Part shown: one piece after another, positions 1-8,980 of the stretch
How positions within the stretch are numbered: position 1 is the first letter of the stretch
Layout: each line of letters starts with the position of its first letter
Notes under the pieces: model-generated
What the model was told of the DNA's origin: nothing
Databases searched by the model: none
Seen by the model: the letters and a program-made list of their open reading frames with translations, nothing else
Made by a program: the position numbers and the translations under genes
NCBI GenBank assembly: GCA_035707805.1
Contig: DASSTS010000035.1
Span: 1 to 64,000 of the forward strand
DNA from: Castellaniella sp035707805
GTDB lineage: Bacteria > Pseudomonadota > Gammaproteobacteria > Burkholderiales > Burkholderiaceae_B
Length of the DNA stretch: 64,000 nt
Reading direction: 5' to 3'

Positions 1-50
1 CCGGCCTGTCACGCCGGGGGTCGCGGGTTCGAGTCCCGTCCGCTCCGCCA
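1..50 (+). tRNA. tRNA-Asp (GTC), 3' part only
   Basis: The window opens inside a tRNA. Bases 1-5 and 13-17 pair as the anticodon stem around a 7-base loop whose central bases 8-10 are GTC, the aspartate anticodon. A T-stem/loop with the usual GTTCGAGTC core follows (about 27-35), then the 3' acceptor strand and an encoded CCA at 48-50. The D-arm and 5' acceptor strand lie before the window. Confidence 0.95.
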
Positions 51-59
51 GAGATTTAA

Positions 60-97
60 AAAAGCCCGATAGTTTAACAGCTATCGGGCTTTTGCAT
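60..97 (+). terminator. Rho-independent terminator after tRNA-Asp
   Basis: A perfect stem pairs 61-72 with 81-92 around an 8-base loop, and A60 can pair with T93. A T-rich tail follows. It begins about 10 bases after the tRNA CCA end. The flanking A and T runs mean it could work in both directions. Confidence 0.85.
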
Positions 98-145
98 TTT
101 TCCGGCTGGCAGGTTCGATCCGTTTTATCTAACTGAAGGAATCGC

Positions 146-1096
146 ATGTCTGATGGACAGAGTCCTGGTGCGGCCGGGAAATACAGGCTGGTTCAGGTTT
201 TCACGCTGAAGGAAAATGCCACAAGGCCAGCCGATATGGCGCGGCTGCGCATTGGTGAATATGAGATCAAGCTGTTTCGAAGCGTACTGCGCCAGCAGAT
301 GGAGTTGAATGAGGATTCCAGGGGAAATTGGTGGTTGAGTTTTTTCCGTGATAGCGGCCGCCCGCAACATCTGTTCGTGCGCTTTATTGACACCGATGTT
401 GCAGAAGCCTCTGCATGGTCTCGCGATAAGCCGGCGCATTGTGCCAGTCGGCTGACTCAAGTGGCCTATGCCCAGTTGGCTGGAAAGCGTTCCGAGACTG
501 ATCCTGACGAGTTGCAGATCCTATGTTCGGATACCTCGCAAATGGTTCGCCAGTCACGTTCCGTGAAGCCAGACCAGCTATATGAGGCCTCGACGCACTA
601 TGGTCACGTCAGCGGGCGTGGGGCGCAGTTCATCAGCAAGCTGACCGGACACAATGATGACTAGTTCCGGCGGCATGTCCTGCTATATGCGCTGGCCTAC
701 GCCTACCTGCTGACATTCGAGGCGCTGGGCAATGACGTATCCCAAGCCTTGTTGCGAAAGAGTGGGCAGGATGTGCAGGCCCTGGAATTGCGTCGCTTGT
801 ATCGCGAAGCAGCGTTCTTTGATGCCATGAGCTTCTTTCACCAACCGGTGATGCGAAGCAATGCGCCTACCTGTGCCGCCTGGAACCGTATCGATGGCGC
901 ATTGGGCGTGACAGATTCCCGCACAGAACTGCTCAAGCAACTTGAGAGTGCGCACTACATCTGCGATCTGGAAGCCCGACGTGCCATGGAATCCAAGGAG
1001 ACCAGACGCACGTTCTGGTTGACTGTGCTGGGCTTGGTGCTGGCGCTGGCCAGCGGCCTGGGTGCTGTCAACACGATTCGTGAGTGGTTCTCCTGA
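146..1096 (+). pseudogene. Unknown membrane-anchored protein interrupted by an in-frame amber stop
   Basis: An ATG at 146 opens a 172-codon frame that ends at TAG 662-664. The same frame then continues with no further stop until TGA 1094-1096, giving about 316 residues if read through. The downstream part has no good start of its own (only TTG at 749), and the residues just after the amber codon (RHVLLYALAYAYLLTF) look like real coding sequence, so I read this as one gene broken by one nonsense change. A single transmembrane helix lies near the C terminus (TFWLTVLGLVLALASGLGA) before a short tail. I do not recognise the family. Base composition is less G+C-rich than in the housekeeping genes that follow, which suggests acquired DNA. 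A sequencing error or suppressed amber codon are alternatives. Confidence 0.6.
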
Positions 1097-1175
1097 TTTC
1101 CTGCGCACCTTACCGGGGGCGGCGATATCAGGGCTCGTAGATCTGGCCTCGAAACGTTATCGGGACCTTACATAA
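1095..1175 (+). pseudogene. Possible remnant of a HigB/Gp49-like toxin gene
   Basis: This is a 26-codon open stretch ending in TAA 1173-1175, nine bases before the antitoxin start. Its last residues (DLASKRYRDLT) resemble the C-terminal helix I know from phage Gp49-like/HigB-type RNase toxins, and its first residues (DFLRTLP) resemble an N-terminal segment of the same family. The central roughly 70-80 residues are missing, as expected after an internal deletion. The position directly upstream of the antitoxin-like gene fits the toxin-first order of such pairs. The match is short and from memory, so the call is tentative. Confidence 0.4.
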
Positions 1176-1184
1176 GCTCAGCAA

Positions 1185-1466
1185 ATGAGCGACCAGCGAT
1201 TTGCCAGCATCTGGGATGCCATCGAAGACGCCCAGGAAGTAGCGGAAAACATGAAGCTTCGTTCAACCCTGATGACGGCGCTGAAGCAGCACATCGTTCG
1301 CGCCGAGATGAGCCAGGCCGAAGCCGCCAAGCTTTTTGGCGTGACCCAGCCCCGCGTCTCTGATCTGATGCGCGGAAAAATCAATGTTTTTGGTCTTGAT
1401 GCACTGGTCAATATGGCCGCTGCCGCAGGACTGCACATTGAGATGCGCGTACTTGAACCTGTCTAG
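1185..1466 (+). CDS. Antitoxin-like XRE-family HTH protein (HigA-type), apparently without its toxin
   Basis: This 93-residue protein has a central Cro/C1-type helix-turn-helix (SQAEAAKLFGVTQPRVSDLM, about residues 43-62). It is preceded by an acidic N-terminal segment and followed by a short dimerisation-like tail. This layout is typical of the antitoxin paired with Gp49-like/HigB toxins, where the antitoxin neutralises the toxin and represses the shared promoter. Here the upstream gene is reduced to a few dozen codons, so the protein is probably an orphan. It may still act as a DNA-binding repressor or protect against related toxins. Start choice: the ATG at 1185 gives the full N terminus known for the family. 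Confidence 0.75.
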   Translation: MSDQRFASIWDAIEDAQEVAENMKLRSTLMTALKQHIVRAEMSQAEAAKLFGVTQPRVSDLMRGKINVFGLDALVNMAAAAGLHIEMRVLEPV

Positions 1467-1500
1467 GGTTTGGTGGCCGGGACGGGCCACCTTGCCGTAT

Positions 1501-1989
1501 TCACGGCTGCGCCTGTCCGAGGTGCTTTTCGTACCAGTGGTGTGCGTAGGGATTGGTGTTGTAGGCCTCGATCTCGCCGTAGCCGTTTTTGGCATAGAGC
1601 GCGCGGGCCGCAGAGAGACTGTGGTGCGTGTCGAGCCGGATGCGGTCCAGGCCGGCGGCGGCGGCCTGGGTCTCCAGGGCATCGAGCAGCCGCTGGGCTA
1701 CGCCCAGGCCGCGCGCAGCGGGTGACACCCACATGCGTTTGATCTCGCCGTAGCCCTCGGCCGCTTGGATCTTCAGGGCGCCGCAGCCGATCGCCTCGCC
1801 GTCCCGCCGCGCGATCAGCAGGCAGCCTGCCGGCGGCACGAGCTCCTCGGGCGTGGCCGAGACCGTCTGTCCGGGATCGAAACCCTCGTCAAAGCACGCC
1901 TGCAGCTCGCGAAAGTACGCCGCGATGCAGCCCTGTGCCTCTGTACTGTAAGGGTCGGCCACCTCGATCGTGACTTCGTTTCCGTTCAT
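1501..1989 (-). CDS. GNAT-family N-acetyltransferase
   Basis: This is a cytoplasmic protein of about 162 residues with the GNAT fold. The acetyl-CoA pyrophosphate-binding loop is visible as SPAARGLGVAQRLL, after the central strand EIKRMWV. The C-terminal part (ARALYAKNGYGEIEAY) is the usual GNAT motif B region. The acceptor substrate cannot be told from sequence. I prefer the ATG at 1989 because it begins nearer the first conserved strand; an in-frame ATG at 2001 would add four residues. Neither has a well-spaced Shine-Dalgarno sequence. The gene stands alone, with a perfect palindrome just upstream. Confidence 0.85.
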   Translation of the reverse strand: MNGNEVTIEVADPYSTEAQGCIAAYFRELQACFDEGFDPGQTVSATPEELVPPAGCLLIARRDGEAIGCGALKIQAAEGYGEIKRMWVSPAARGLGVAQRLLDALETQAAAAGLDRIRLDTHHSLSAARALYAKNGYGEIEAYNTNPYAHHWYEKHLGQAQP

Positions 1990-2004
1990 GCTTCCTGTCA
2001 TCGA

Positions 2005-2018
2005 CTGACTATAGTCAG
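2005..2018. promoter_or_regulatory. 14-bp perfect palindrome upstream of the acetyltransferase
   Basis: The bases ctgactatagtcag form a perfect palindrome 16 bp upstream of the ATG at 1989. Its length and place suit a dimeric repressor operator. No cognate regulator is identified, so this is inference from symmetry and position. Confidence 0.35.
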
Positions 2019-2056
2019 GCGGATTTCGGACGTCAACGACGGTACACGCCCGGCCT

Positions 2057-3055
2057 TCAGGCCCGCGCCATCCCGGCCCCCGGCGGCGGCCCGCTGTCCT
2101 GCGGCCCTTGCAACCCCAGCGCCTGCTGTAGCCGCTCGATCCGGGGATTCACGGGACCGGAGCGAAAGATCAGGGCGACTGCGCTGGACGGCGGTTCGGG
2201 CGCGACCCGGATCTGCCCGACCGCGCCGGCCGGCACCGGTCCGTGGCTCAGCAGTGCGACGTCCGGCACGATGCCGAGGCCCAGGCCGGCGGCCACCAGT
2301 TGCAGACTGGTGGTGGGGCTGGTGGCCTCGATCACCGGCGGGGGGGCGGGCACCCCGGAATGCCTGAAGCAGTCCTCGATCAATCTGCGGCCCATCGAGC
2401 CCTCGACCGGCATCACCCAGGGCTCGCGCGCCAGGCGGATCCAGTCGGCGCGCCGGGCGCGCAGCAGCGGATGGCCCCGGGCCGCGATGGCGGCAAACTG
2501 CACCTCGAACAGCCTGATGGACTGGAGCGCGCCGGTCTCGGATTCCAGCATCTGCAGGGGAAACGTGGTGATCAGCGCATCGAGCTCGCCGCGCTGCAGC
2601 GACTGGATCAGGGCCGGCACGCGGTCTTCCTGCAACTGCACCCGCAGGGGCGCGTCGTGGCGGACCAGCCGCTGGATGACTTCGGGCAGGTAGGTCTGCG
2701 CCACGAAAGGCGGCGCGCCGATGCGGATCTTGGCGGCCAGGCGGTCGGCGGCGAGGGCTTCGGCGTGGACGTGGCCCAGCTCCGCCAGCAACAGCGTGGC
2801 GCCGCGCAGCACCACGGCGCCCTGGGCCGTGGGCTTCAGCCCGCGCGGCGTGCGCACGAACAGCGGAAAACCGAAGGCGGCCTCGATCTCGGCCAGAGCC
2901 TTGCTGAGCGCCGGCTGCGTGAGGTTGAGCGACTGGGCCGCCGCCCGCAGGCTGCCGCGCGCCTGCACTTCCGTCAGGAGATTCAGGTGGCGGAACCGCA
3001 GCCTGGCAACCAGATGGTGGGGTTCGGACGAATAGGGTGCGGACGATGCGCTCAT
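2057..3055 (-). CDS. LysR-family transcriptional regulator
   Basis: This 332-residue protein has an N-terminal winged HTH (GSLRAAAQSLNLTQPALSKA, about residues 34-53) followed by the wing and linker helix (FGFPLFVRTPRGLKPTAQG). A periplasmic-binding-like effector domain starts near residue 105. Length fits the LysR family, with a slightly long N terminus before the HTH. It is divergent from the Bug-receptor gene at 3155 across a 99-bp AT-rich gap, the classical arrangement in which a LysR protein senses a pathway metabolite and activates the facing operon. The effector is probably the imported acid or its CoA derivative, which is inference from position. Confidence 0.92.
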   Translation of the reverse strand: MSASSAPYSSEPHHLVARLRFRHLNLLTEVQARGSLRAAAQSLNLTQPALSKALAEIEAAFGFPLFVRTPRGLKPTAQGAVVLRGATLLLAELGHVHAEALAADRLAAKIRIGAPPFVAQTYLPEVIQRLVRHDAPLRVQLQEDRVPALIQSLQRGELDALITTFPLQMLESETGALQSIRLFEVQFAAIAARGHPLLRARRADWIRLAREPWVMPVEGSMGRRLIEDCFRHSGVPAPPPVIEATSPTTSLQLVAAGLGLGIVPDVALLSHGPVPAGAVGQIRVAPEPPSSAVALIFRSGPVNPRIERLQQALGLQGPQDSGPPPGAGMARA

Positions 3056-3082
3056 CTTGGGCTATGAAAGAACGTTATCGCA

Positions 3083-3108
3083 ATATAAAAATATATCACT
3101 TTTTATAT
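3083..3108. promoter_or_regulatory. AT-rich inverted repeat in the LysR/operon intergenic region
   Basis: The arms atataaaaa (3083-3091) and tttttatat (3100-3108) are perfect inverted repeats separated by 8 bases. They sit midway between the LysR start and the start of the first operon gene. The region is strikingly AT-rich against the surrounding DNA. It contains T-N11-A-type spacing, the pattern of LysR boxes, and probably also the promoter elements. Confidence 0.5.
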
Positions 3109-3154
3109 ATGTCGCAATTCACTATCCTGCAGGCATTACAAAGGAGACACCACC

Positions 3155-4135
3155 ATGCAACGTCGCACATTCTGCCTGGGCGCCCTGGGCGCCGCCGGCC
3201 TGGCATTCCGCTCCCTGGCTCAAGCCGCTGACCCCTATCCCTCGCGCGCCGTCCGCATCGTCGTCCCCTATGCCGCCGGCGGCGGGCCGGACATTCTGGT
3301 GCGACAGTTCGGGCCCCGGCTCAGCAAGGCGATGGGCCAGCCCATCGTGGTGGAGAACAAGGTCGGTGCCGGCGGCGTGCTGGCGGCGCAGTCCGTGGCG
3401 CAGGCGGCGCCCGACGGCTATACCGTGCTGCTGGGCTCCAATTCCCATCTCATCCAGAAAATCCTCCAGCCGCGCCTGGCCTTCGATCCGATCCAGGATT
3501 TCGTGCCGGTCACGGTGATCGCCTCCTCGCCCACCGTGCTGGTCGTCTCGTCCAAGTCGCCCTATCACACCGTGCAGGATCTGGCCGACGCCTTGCGCGC
3601 GCATCCCGGCGAGATGAACTACGCCTCGGGCGGCGTCGGGTCCGGCGCGCACCTGGGCGGCGCGACCTTCGTCTCGCTGCTGAAGGCCGATGCGGTGCAC
3701 ATCCCTTTCAAGGGCTCGGTGGAGATCCCGGTCTCGCTCACGCGCGGCGACACGGACTTCGCGTTCACCATCGCGGGCACCGCCATTCCGCAGGTCCAGT
3801 CCGGACAACTGCGGGCGCTGGCCGTCACCAGCGCCGAGCCGCTGGCCGAGCTGCCGGGAGTCCCGCCGCTGCACCAGTTGCTGCATAGCGACCTCGCCAT
3901 CCAGGAGTTCTGGTTCAGCTTCTGGCTGCCGCGCAATTCGCCCCAGGGCGCGGTCGACACGCTGTACCGCGCGACGACGTCCGCGCTGCTGGACCCGGAG
4001 GTCAAGACGCTCTTCGAGGCGGCGGGCAATCGAGTGATCCGCAGCGACAGCCCGCAGGCCGCCGCCGAATTCGTGCGCAGCGAACAGCGGAAATGGAAAG
4101 AGATCATCAAACTGACTGGCGTCACCGCCGGCTGA
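3155..4135 (+). CDS. Bug-family periplasmic solute-binding receptor (TctC-like)
   Basis: This 326-residue exported receptor belongs to a tripartite tricarboxylate transporter. Residues 1-24 are a signal peptide (RRTF start, hydrophobic core, cleavage near AQA). The mature part shows the family hallmarks YPSRAVRIVVPYAAGGGPD (about 28-46) and VVENKVGAGG, which form the carboxylate-binding loop in Bug proteins. It should bind a small carboxylate in the periplasm and deliver it to TctB/TctA, encoded at the end of the same operon (6949-8925). An AAGGAG Shine-Dalgarno at 3141-3146 supports the start. The ligand is unknown. The enzymes that follow suggest an acid that can be made into a CoA thioester. 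Confidence 0.93.
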   Translation: MQRRTFCLGALGAAGLAFRSLAQAADPYPSRAVRIVVPYAAGGGPDILVRQFGPRLSKAMGQPIVVENKVGAGGVLAAQSVAQAAPDGYTVLLGSNSHLIQKILQPRLAFDPIQDFVPVTVIASSPTVLVVSSKSPYHTVQDLADALRAHPGEMNYASGGVGSGAHLGGATFVSLLKADAVHIPFKGSVEIPVSLTRGDTDFAFTIAGTAIPQVQSGQLRALAVTSAEPLAELPGVPPLHQLLHSDLAIQEFWFSFWLPRNSPQGAVDTLYRATTSALLDPEVKTLFEAAGNRVIRSDSPQAAAEFVRSEQRKWKEIIKLTGVTAG

Positions 4136-4147
4136 GCAGGAGTTTTC

Positions 4148-5404
4148 ATGGCCAAGCCCCTCGAAGGCGTGCGCGTGCTGGATCTGTCGCACGTGATCGC
4201 CGGCCCCCTCGCGTCCTTCTACCTGGCGCAGCTGGGCGCCGAAGTCATCAAGGTCGAGCCGCCCCTGGCGGGCGAGGTCCTGCGGTCCATGCGGGACGGC
4301 GGCGAGACCGACACGCCCACCGGCTTTGCGGCCATCAATGCGGGCAAGCAGTCGCTGGCGCTGGACATCCGGATGCGGGAGGGCGCCGAGCTGCTGCGCA
4401 CGCTGGCGGCCACGGCCGACGTTTTCATCGAGAATTTCCGCCCCGGCGTGGTGGCGCGCTATGGCCTGGACCATGCGGCGATCAGCGCCGTCCGCCCGGA
4501 CATCGTCTATTGCTCCATCTCGGGTTTCGGTCAGCAGGGCGACTGGTCGCAGCGCGGCGCCTATGACCACGTCGTCCAGGCCCTGACCGGCATGATGATG
4601 ATGTCGGGCGAGGGGGACGACGCCCCGCCGATCAAGGTCGGCTTTCCCGTCGTGGACGTGGCCGTGGGCATGCTGTCGGCCCTGGCCATCGTGTCGTCCC
4701 TGCACCGCCGCTCGCGAGAGGGCACGGGGCAGTACATCGATGCCTCCATGGTGCAGGCGTCCCTGATGCTGATGTATCCCAACACCTGCGCCTGGCTGAG
4801 CGACGGCACGCCGACGCGGCGCGTGGGCAACCGCGGCTATACCGGCAGCCCGGCGGCGGATACCTATCCCTGCGCGGACGGCTGGCTGGCCGTGGCGGCC
4901 AATACGCCGGCGCAGTTCCGCAAGCTGGCGGGCGTGCTGGGGATCGAGTCCCTGTGCGACGACGCCCGCGCGCTGGATCTCGAGGCCTTCAATGCGCCCA
5001 ATGGTTTCGTCGTGCCGAATGACCGCGCCTATGTGGTGGACCGGTTGCGGCAGGCCTTCTCGGCACACAGCGCGACGCGGCTGGAGGCGCAGCTGGGACG
5101 CGTGGGGGTGCCGGCGGCCAAGGTCCGGAAACTCGAGGAATTCCTCCAGGAGGCCGATGCCACGGGCTGCGTGAGCCTGCCCGACCATCGCTTCCGGCAG
5201 GGCGGGCGCGAGACCCGTACCCATGGCATCGGATTTCGTTTCGCCGAGGATGGCGGCCCTACGCCGGCAGGTGCGCCCGCGCTGGGCCAGGGCGGCAAGG
5301 CGGTGCTGATGCGGGCCGGGCTGGATGCGCGGCGCATCGCGGAACTGGAGCGCGCCGGCGTCCTGCGCACCGGCGCCGAGGCGCCCGAACCCCTCGCTTC
5401 CTGA
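4148..5404 (+). CDS. CaiB/BaiF-family (class III) CoA-transferase
   Basis: This 418-residue cytoplasmic enzyme is predicted to move CoA from a donor thioester to a carboxylic acid. The N terminus (LEGVRVLDLSHVIAGPLAS) and the downstream EVIKVEPP segment are typical of class III transferases. Asp170 in FPVVDVAVGM aligns with the catalytic aspartate that carries the acyl intermediate (Asp169 in formyl-CoA transferase). The gene starts 12 bp after the Bug receptor stop, so the two are cotranscribed. It probably activates the acid imported by that receptor. Donor and acceptor acids cannot be read from sequence. Confidence 0.92.
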   Translation: MAKPLEGVRVLDLSHVIAGPLASFYLAQLGAEVIKVEPPLAGEVLRSMRDGGETDTPTGFAAINAGKQSLALDIRMREGAELLRTLAATADVFIENFRPGVVARYGLDHAAISAVRPDIVYCSISGFGQQGDWSQRGAYDHVVQALTGMMMMSGEGDDAPPIKVGFPVVDVAVGMLSALAIVSSLHRRSREGTGQYIDASMVQASLMLMYPNTCAWLSDGTPTRRVGNRGYTGSPAADTYPCADGWLAVAANTPAQFRKLAGVLGIESLCDDARALDLEAFNAPNGFVVPNDRAYVVDRLRQAFSAHSATRLEAQLGRVGVPAAKVRKLEEFLQEADATGCVSLPDHRFRQGGRETRTHGIGFRFAEDGGPTPAGAPALGQGGKAVLMRAGLDARRIAELERAGVLRTGAEAPEPLAS

Positions 5405-5429
5405 GTTCTTTCGATTCAACGGAGATTCC

Positions 5430-6350
<921 letters not shown>

Positions 6351-6360
6351 GGGGGCCGCC

Positions 6361-6909
6361 ATGGTGGTTTCCCAGATCGCGGGCGGACAGGGCGCCGCGC
6401 CCGGCGCGGACCAGGACGCCGCCGCGCCGCGCATCCAGGCATTCGATTCGGTCCGCTCGCTCAGGGATTTCTTGGGGCAGCCGGCCCTGCGCTCCTGCAC
6501 GGTGGACATCGATCAGGATCTCATCGGACAGTTCGCCCGGATCACCCGGGACGAGCAGTGGATCCATGTGGATCCCGCGCGTGCGGCGGCGCAGTCGCCC
6601 TACGGCGGCACCATTGCACACGGTTTTCTGCTGCTGTCGCTGCTGAGTGACTGGCAGGCCAGCTGCATGGCCTTCCCGGGAGCCGAGCTGATGTTGAACT
6701 ACGGTTTCGACCGCGTCCGCTTCACGGCGCCGGTGCGCTCGGGCGCGCGGGTCTCGGCCGGCTTCGCGCTGCGGGAGGTGGGCGGAAAGCAGCCCGGCGA
6801 GGCGCGCTGCGTCTGGGCGGTCACGGTGGACGTCGAGGGCGGCTCGCGGCCGGCGGTGCATGCCGACTGGCAGGTCCTGGTCCGGTGGGCGGTCCACGGA
6901 CCCGGCTGA
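6361..6909 (+). CDS. MaoC-family (R)-specific enoyl-CoA hydratase-like protein
   Basis: This 182-residue protein has a single hot-dog domain. Asp64 and His69 in ITRDEQWIHVDP match the catalytic Asp/His pair of R-hydratases, and PYGGTIAHGFLLLSLL is the conserved helix segment of MaoC proteins. It should hydrate an enoyl-CoA to a (3R)-hydroxyacyl-CoA. Together with the MFE-2-like dehydrogenase just upstream it reconstructs, as two proteins, the hydratase-2/dehydrogenase unit that is fused in MFE-2. A roughly 35-residue N-terminal extension is less conserved and may include extra residues if translation begins later. Confidence 0.88.
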   Translation: MVVSQIAGGQGAAPGADQDAAAPRIQAFDSVRSLRDFLGQPALRSCTVDIDQDLIGQFARITRDEQWIHVDPARAAAQSPYGGTIAHGFLLLSLLSDWQASCMAFPGAELMLNYGFDRVRFTAPVRSGARVSAGFALREVGGKQPGEARCVWAVTVDVEGGSRPAVHADWQVLVRWAVHGPG

Positions 6910-6948
6910 TCCCCAGGCCCGCGCGGCCTGGACAAGGAGGTGGAGACA

Positions 6949-7410
6949 ATGAAAATACGATCTGAACAAGACTTCTGGTCGGGCGTGATGTTCCTGGCCG
7001 CCGGCCTCTTTTTCGCCTGGGGCGCGACGGGGTACACGCGAGGTACGGCGGCCCACATGGGCCCCGGCTATTTTCCGTTCTGGCTGGGCGTCCTGCTGGC
7101 GGTGCTGGGCCTGGGCATCGCCCTGGCGGCGCTGTCGCCGCGGGCCGCCGAGACCCGCATCGAACGCTTCGACTGGCGCGTCGTGGGCTGGATCGTGGGC
7201 ACCGTCATCCTGTATGGCGTGCTGCTCAAGCCCCTGGGGGTGTACGTGTCCACCTTTCTGCTGGTCATGCTCAGCAGCCTGGCCGGCCATGATTTCGACT
7301 GGAAAGTCGCGGCCGGCAACGGCGTCTTCCTCGTCGTGTTCTCGTACCTGGCGTTCATCAAGGGCCTGGGCCTGATCTTTCCCCTCTGGCCCTTCGGCCT
7401 GGGGCACTGA
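6949..7410 (+). CDS. TctB-like small permease subunit of a tripartite tricarboxylate transporter
   Basis: This 153-residue integral membrane protein has about four hydrophobic segments and the family's N-terminal signature (DFWSGVMFLAAGLFFAWGA, then GPGYFPFWLGVLL). It is the small subunit that works with TctA and the Bug receptor. The ATG at 6949 is preceded by a strong AAGGAGG at 6934-6940 with 8-base spacing; a GTG three codons upstream overlaps that site and is less likely. The enzyme genes sit between the receptor and the two membrane subunits, which ties the transporter to this pathway. Confidence 0.9.
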   Translation: MKIRSEQDFWSGVMFLAAGLFFAWGATGYTRGTAAHMGPGYFPFWLGVLLAVLGLGIALAALSPRAAETRIERFDWRVVGWIVGTVILYGVLLKPLGVYVSTFLLVMLSSLAGHDFDWKVAAGNGVFLVVFSYLAFIKGLGLIFPLWPFGLGH

Positions 7411-7419
7411 GGAGCCGCC

Positions 7420-8925
7420 ATGGAACTCTTCGAGCACCTGATGCTCGGCCTGTCGGTCGCCTTCACGCCCGAGAACCTGATGTACGCCTTCCTGGGCTGC
7501 CTGCTGGGCACCCTGATCGGCGTGCTGCCCGGCATCGGGCCGGTGCCGACCATCGCCATGCTGCTGCCCATCACCTACGTGCTGCCGCCCACCGCCGGAC
7601 TGATCATGCTGGCGGGCATCTATTACGGTGCGCAGTACGGCGGCTCGACCACGGCGGTGCTCGTGGCCCTGCCCGGCGAGACCTCGGCGGTGGTCACGGT
7701 GCTGGACGGGCACCAGATGGCGCGCCAGGGCCGCGCCGGGGCCGCCCTGGCGCTGGCGGCGCTGGGGTCCTTCTTTGCCGGCTGCGTGGCGACCGTGCTG
7801 CTCGCGGCCTTTGCGCCGCCGCTGGCGGCGATCGCCTTCGAGTTCGGGCCTGCGGAGTATTTTTCCCTGATGGTGCTGGGTCTGGTGGGGGCGGTGGTGC
7901 TGGCGTCCGGGTCCCTGCCCAAGGCCATCGCGATGATCCTGCTGGGCCTCTTGCTGGGCATGGTCGGGTCCGACGTGAATTCGGGAGTGATCCGTTACGA
8001 TTTCGGTATCCCCGAGCTGCAGGACGGCATCGATTTTGCCATCGTGGCCATGGGCGTGTTCGGCTTTGCCGAGATCATGAGCAATCTGGGCCAGCGGGAG
8101 AGCCGGGTCGAGATCACGGACAAGGTGGGCAGCCTGTATCCCAGCAAGCAGGAATTCAAGGAAGCCTGGCCGGCCTCGGTGCGGGGGACGATGCTGGGTT
8201 CCGCGCTGGGCATCCTGCCCGGCGGGGGTGCGGTCCTGTCTTCATTTGCCTCCTATTCGCTGGAAAAGAAGATCTCGTCCCAGCCCGAGCGCTTCGGCAA
8301 GGGCCATCCGGCGGGCGTGGCAGGGCCGGAGTCGGCCAATAACGCGGCGGCCCAGACCTCGTTCATCCCGCTGCTGACTCTGGGCATCCCCGGCAATGCG
8401 GTGATGGCGCTGATGATCGGCGCCATGACGATCCACAACATCCAGCCCGGCCCCCAGGTGATGAGCAGCCATCCCCAGCTCTTCTGGGCGCTGATCGTGT
8501 CGATGTGGATCGGCAACCTGATGCTGCTGGTGCTCAACCTGCCGCTGATCGGGCTCTGGATCAAGCTGCTGAAAGTCCCGTACCGCATCCTGTTTCCCGC
8601 CATCCTGGTGTTCTGCGCCATTGGCGTGTATTCGCTCAACTACAACGCCTTCGACATCTTCCTGACGGCGGTTTTCGGCTTCGTGGGCTACGTCTGGACC
8701 AAGCTGCGCTGCGAGGGCGCGCCCCTGCTCCTGGGACTGGTGCTCGGCCCCATGATGGAAGAGAATTTCCGCCGCGCCTTGCTGCTGGCGCGGGGAGACT
8801 ACGCCACGTTCGTGAGCCGGCCGCTGTCGGCGTCTCTGCTGGCTCTGGCCGTGGTGCTGGTGGTGCTCGTTGCCTTGCCGTCCATCCGGCGCCGGCGCGA
8901 GGTGACCTTCGTCGAGGACGACTGA
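7420..8925 (+). CDS. TctA-like large permease subunit of a tripartite tricarboxylate transporter
   Basis: This 501-residue polytopic inner-membrane protein has many hydrophobic helices. Conserved TctA segments are visible: GVLPGIGPVPTIAMLLP near the N terminus, YYGAQYGGSTTAVLV, and a second internal-repeat motif GILPGGGAVLSSFASY with AAQTSFIPLLTLGIPGN. Together with TctB and the Bug receptor it forms a secondary carboxylate importer. It is the last gene of the operon, and a clear terminator follows at 8981-9016. Confidence 0.93.
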   Translation: MELFEHLMLGLSVAFTPENLMYAFLGCLLGTLIGVLPGIGPVPTIAMLLPITYVLPPTAGLIMLAGIYYGAQYGGSTTAVLVALPGETSAVVTVLDGHQMARQGRAGAALALAALGSFFAGCVATVLLAAFAPPLAAIAFEFGPAEYFSLMVLGLVGAVVLASGSLPKAIAMILLGLLLGMVGSDVNSGVIRYDFGIPELQDGIDFAIVAMGVFGFAEIMSNLGQRESRVEITDKVGSLYPSKQEFKEAWPASVRGTMLGSALGILPGGGAVLSSFASYSLEKKISSQPERFGKGHPAGVAGPESANNAAAQTSFIPLLTLGIPGNAVMALMIGAMTIHNIQPGPQVMSSHPQLFWALIVSMWIGNLMLLVLNLPLIGLWIKLLKVPYRILFPAILVFCAIGVYSLNYNAFDIFLTAVFGFVGYVWTKLRCEGAPLLLGLVLGPMMEENFRRALLLARGDYATFVSRPLSASLLALAVVLVVLVALPSIRRRREVTFVEDD

Positions 8926-8980
8926 ATCCCGCCCCGCGGTCCCGCGGCGGCTGCGCCAGCCGGTGTCCGGACGCCATCCC

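Noticed and set aside
662..664. Amber codon as a pyrrolysine site
   Set aside because: No pyrrolysine machinery is visible and the lineage is not known for it. Nonsense mutation or error is simpler.
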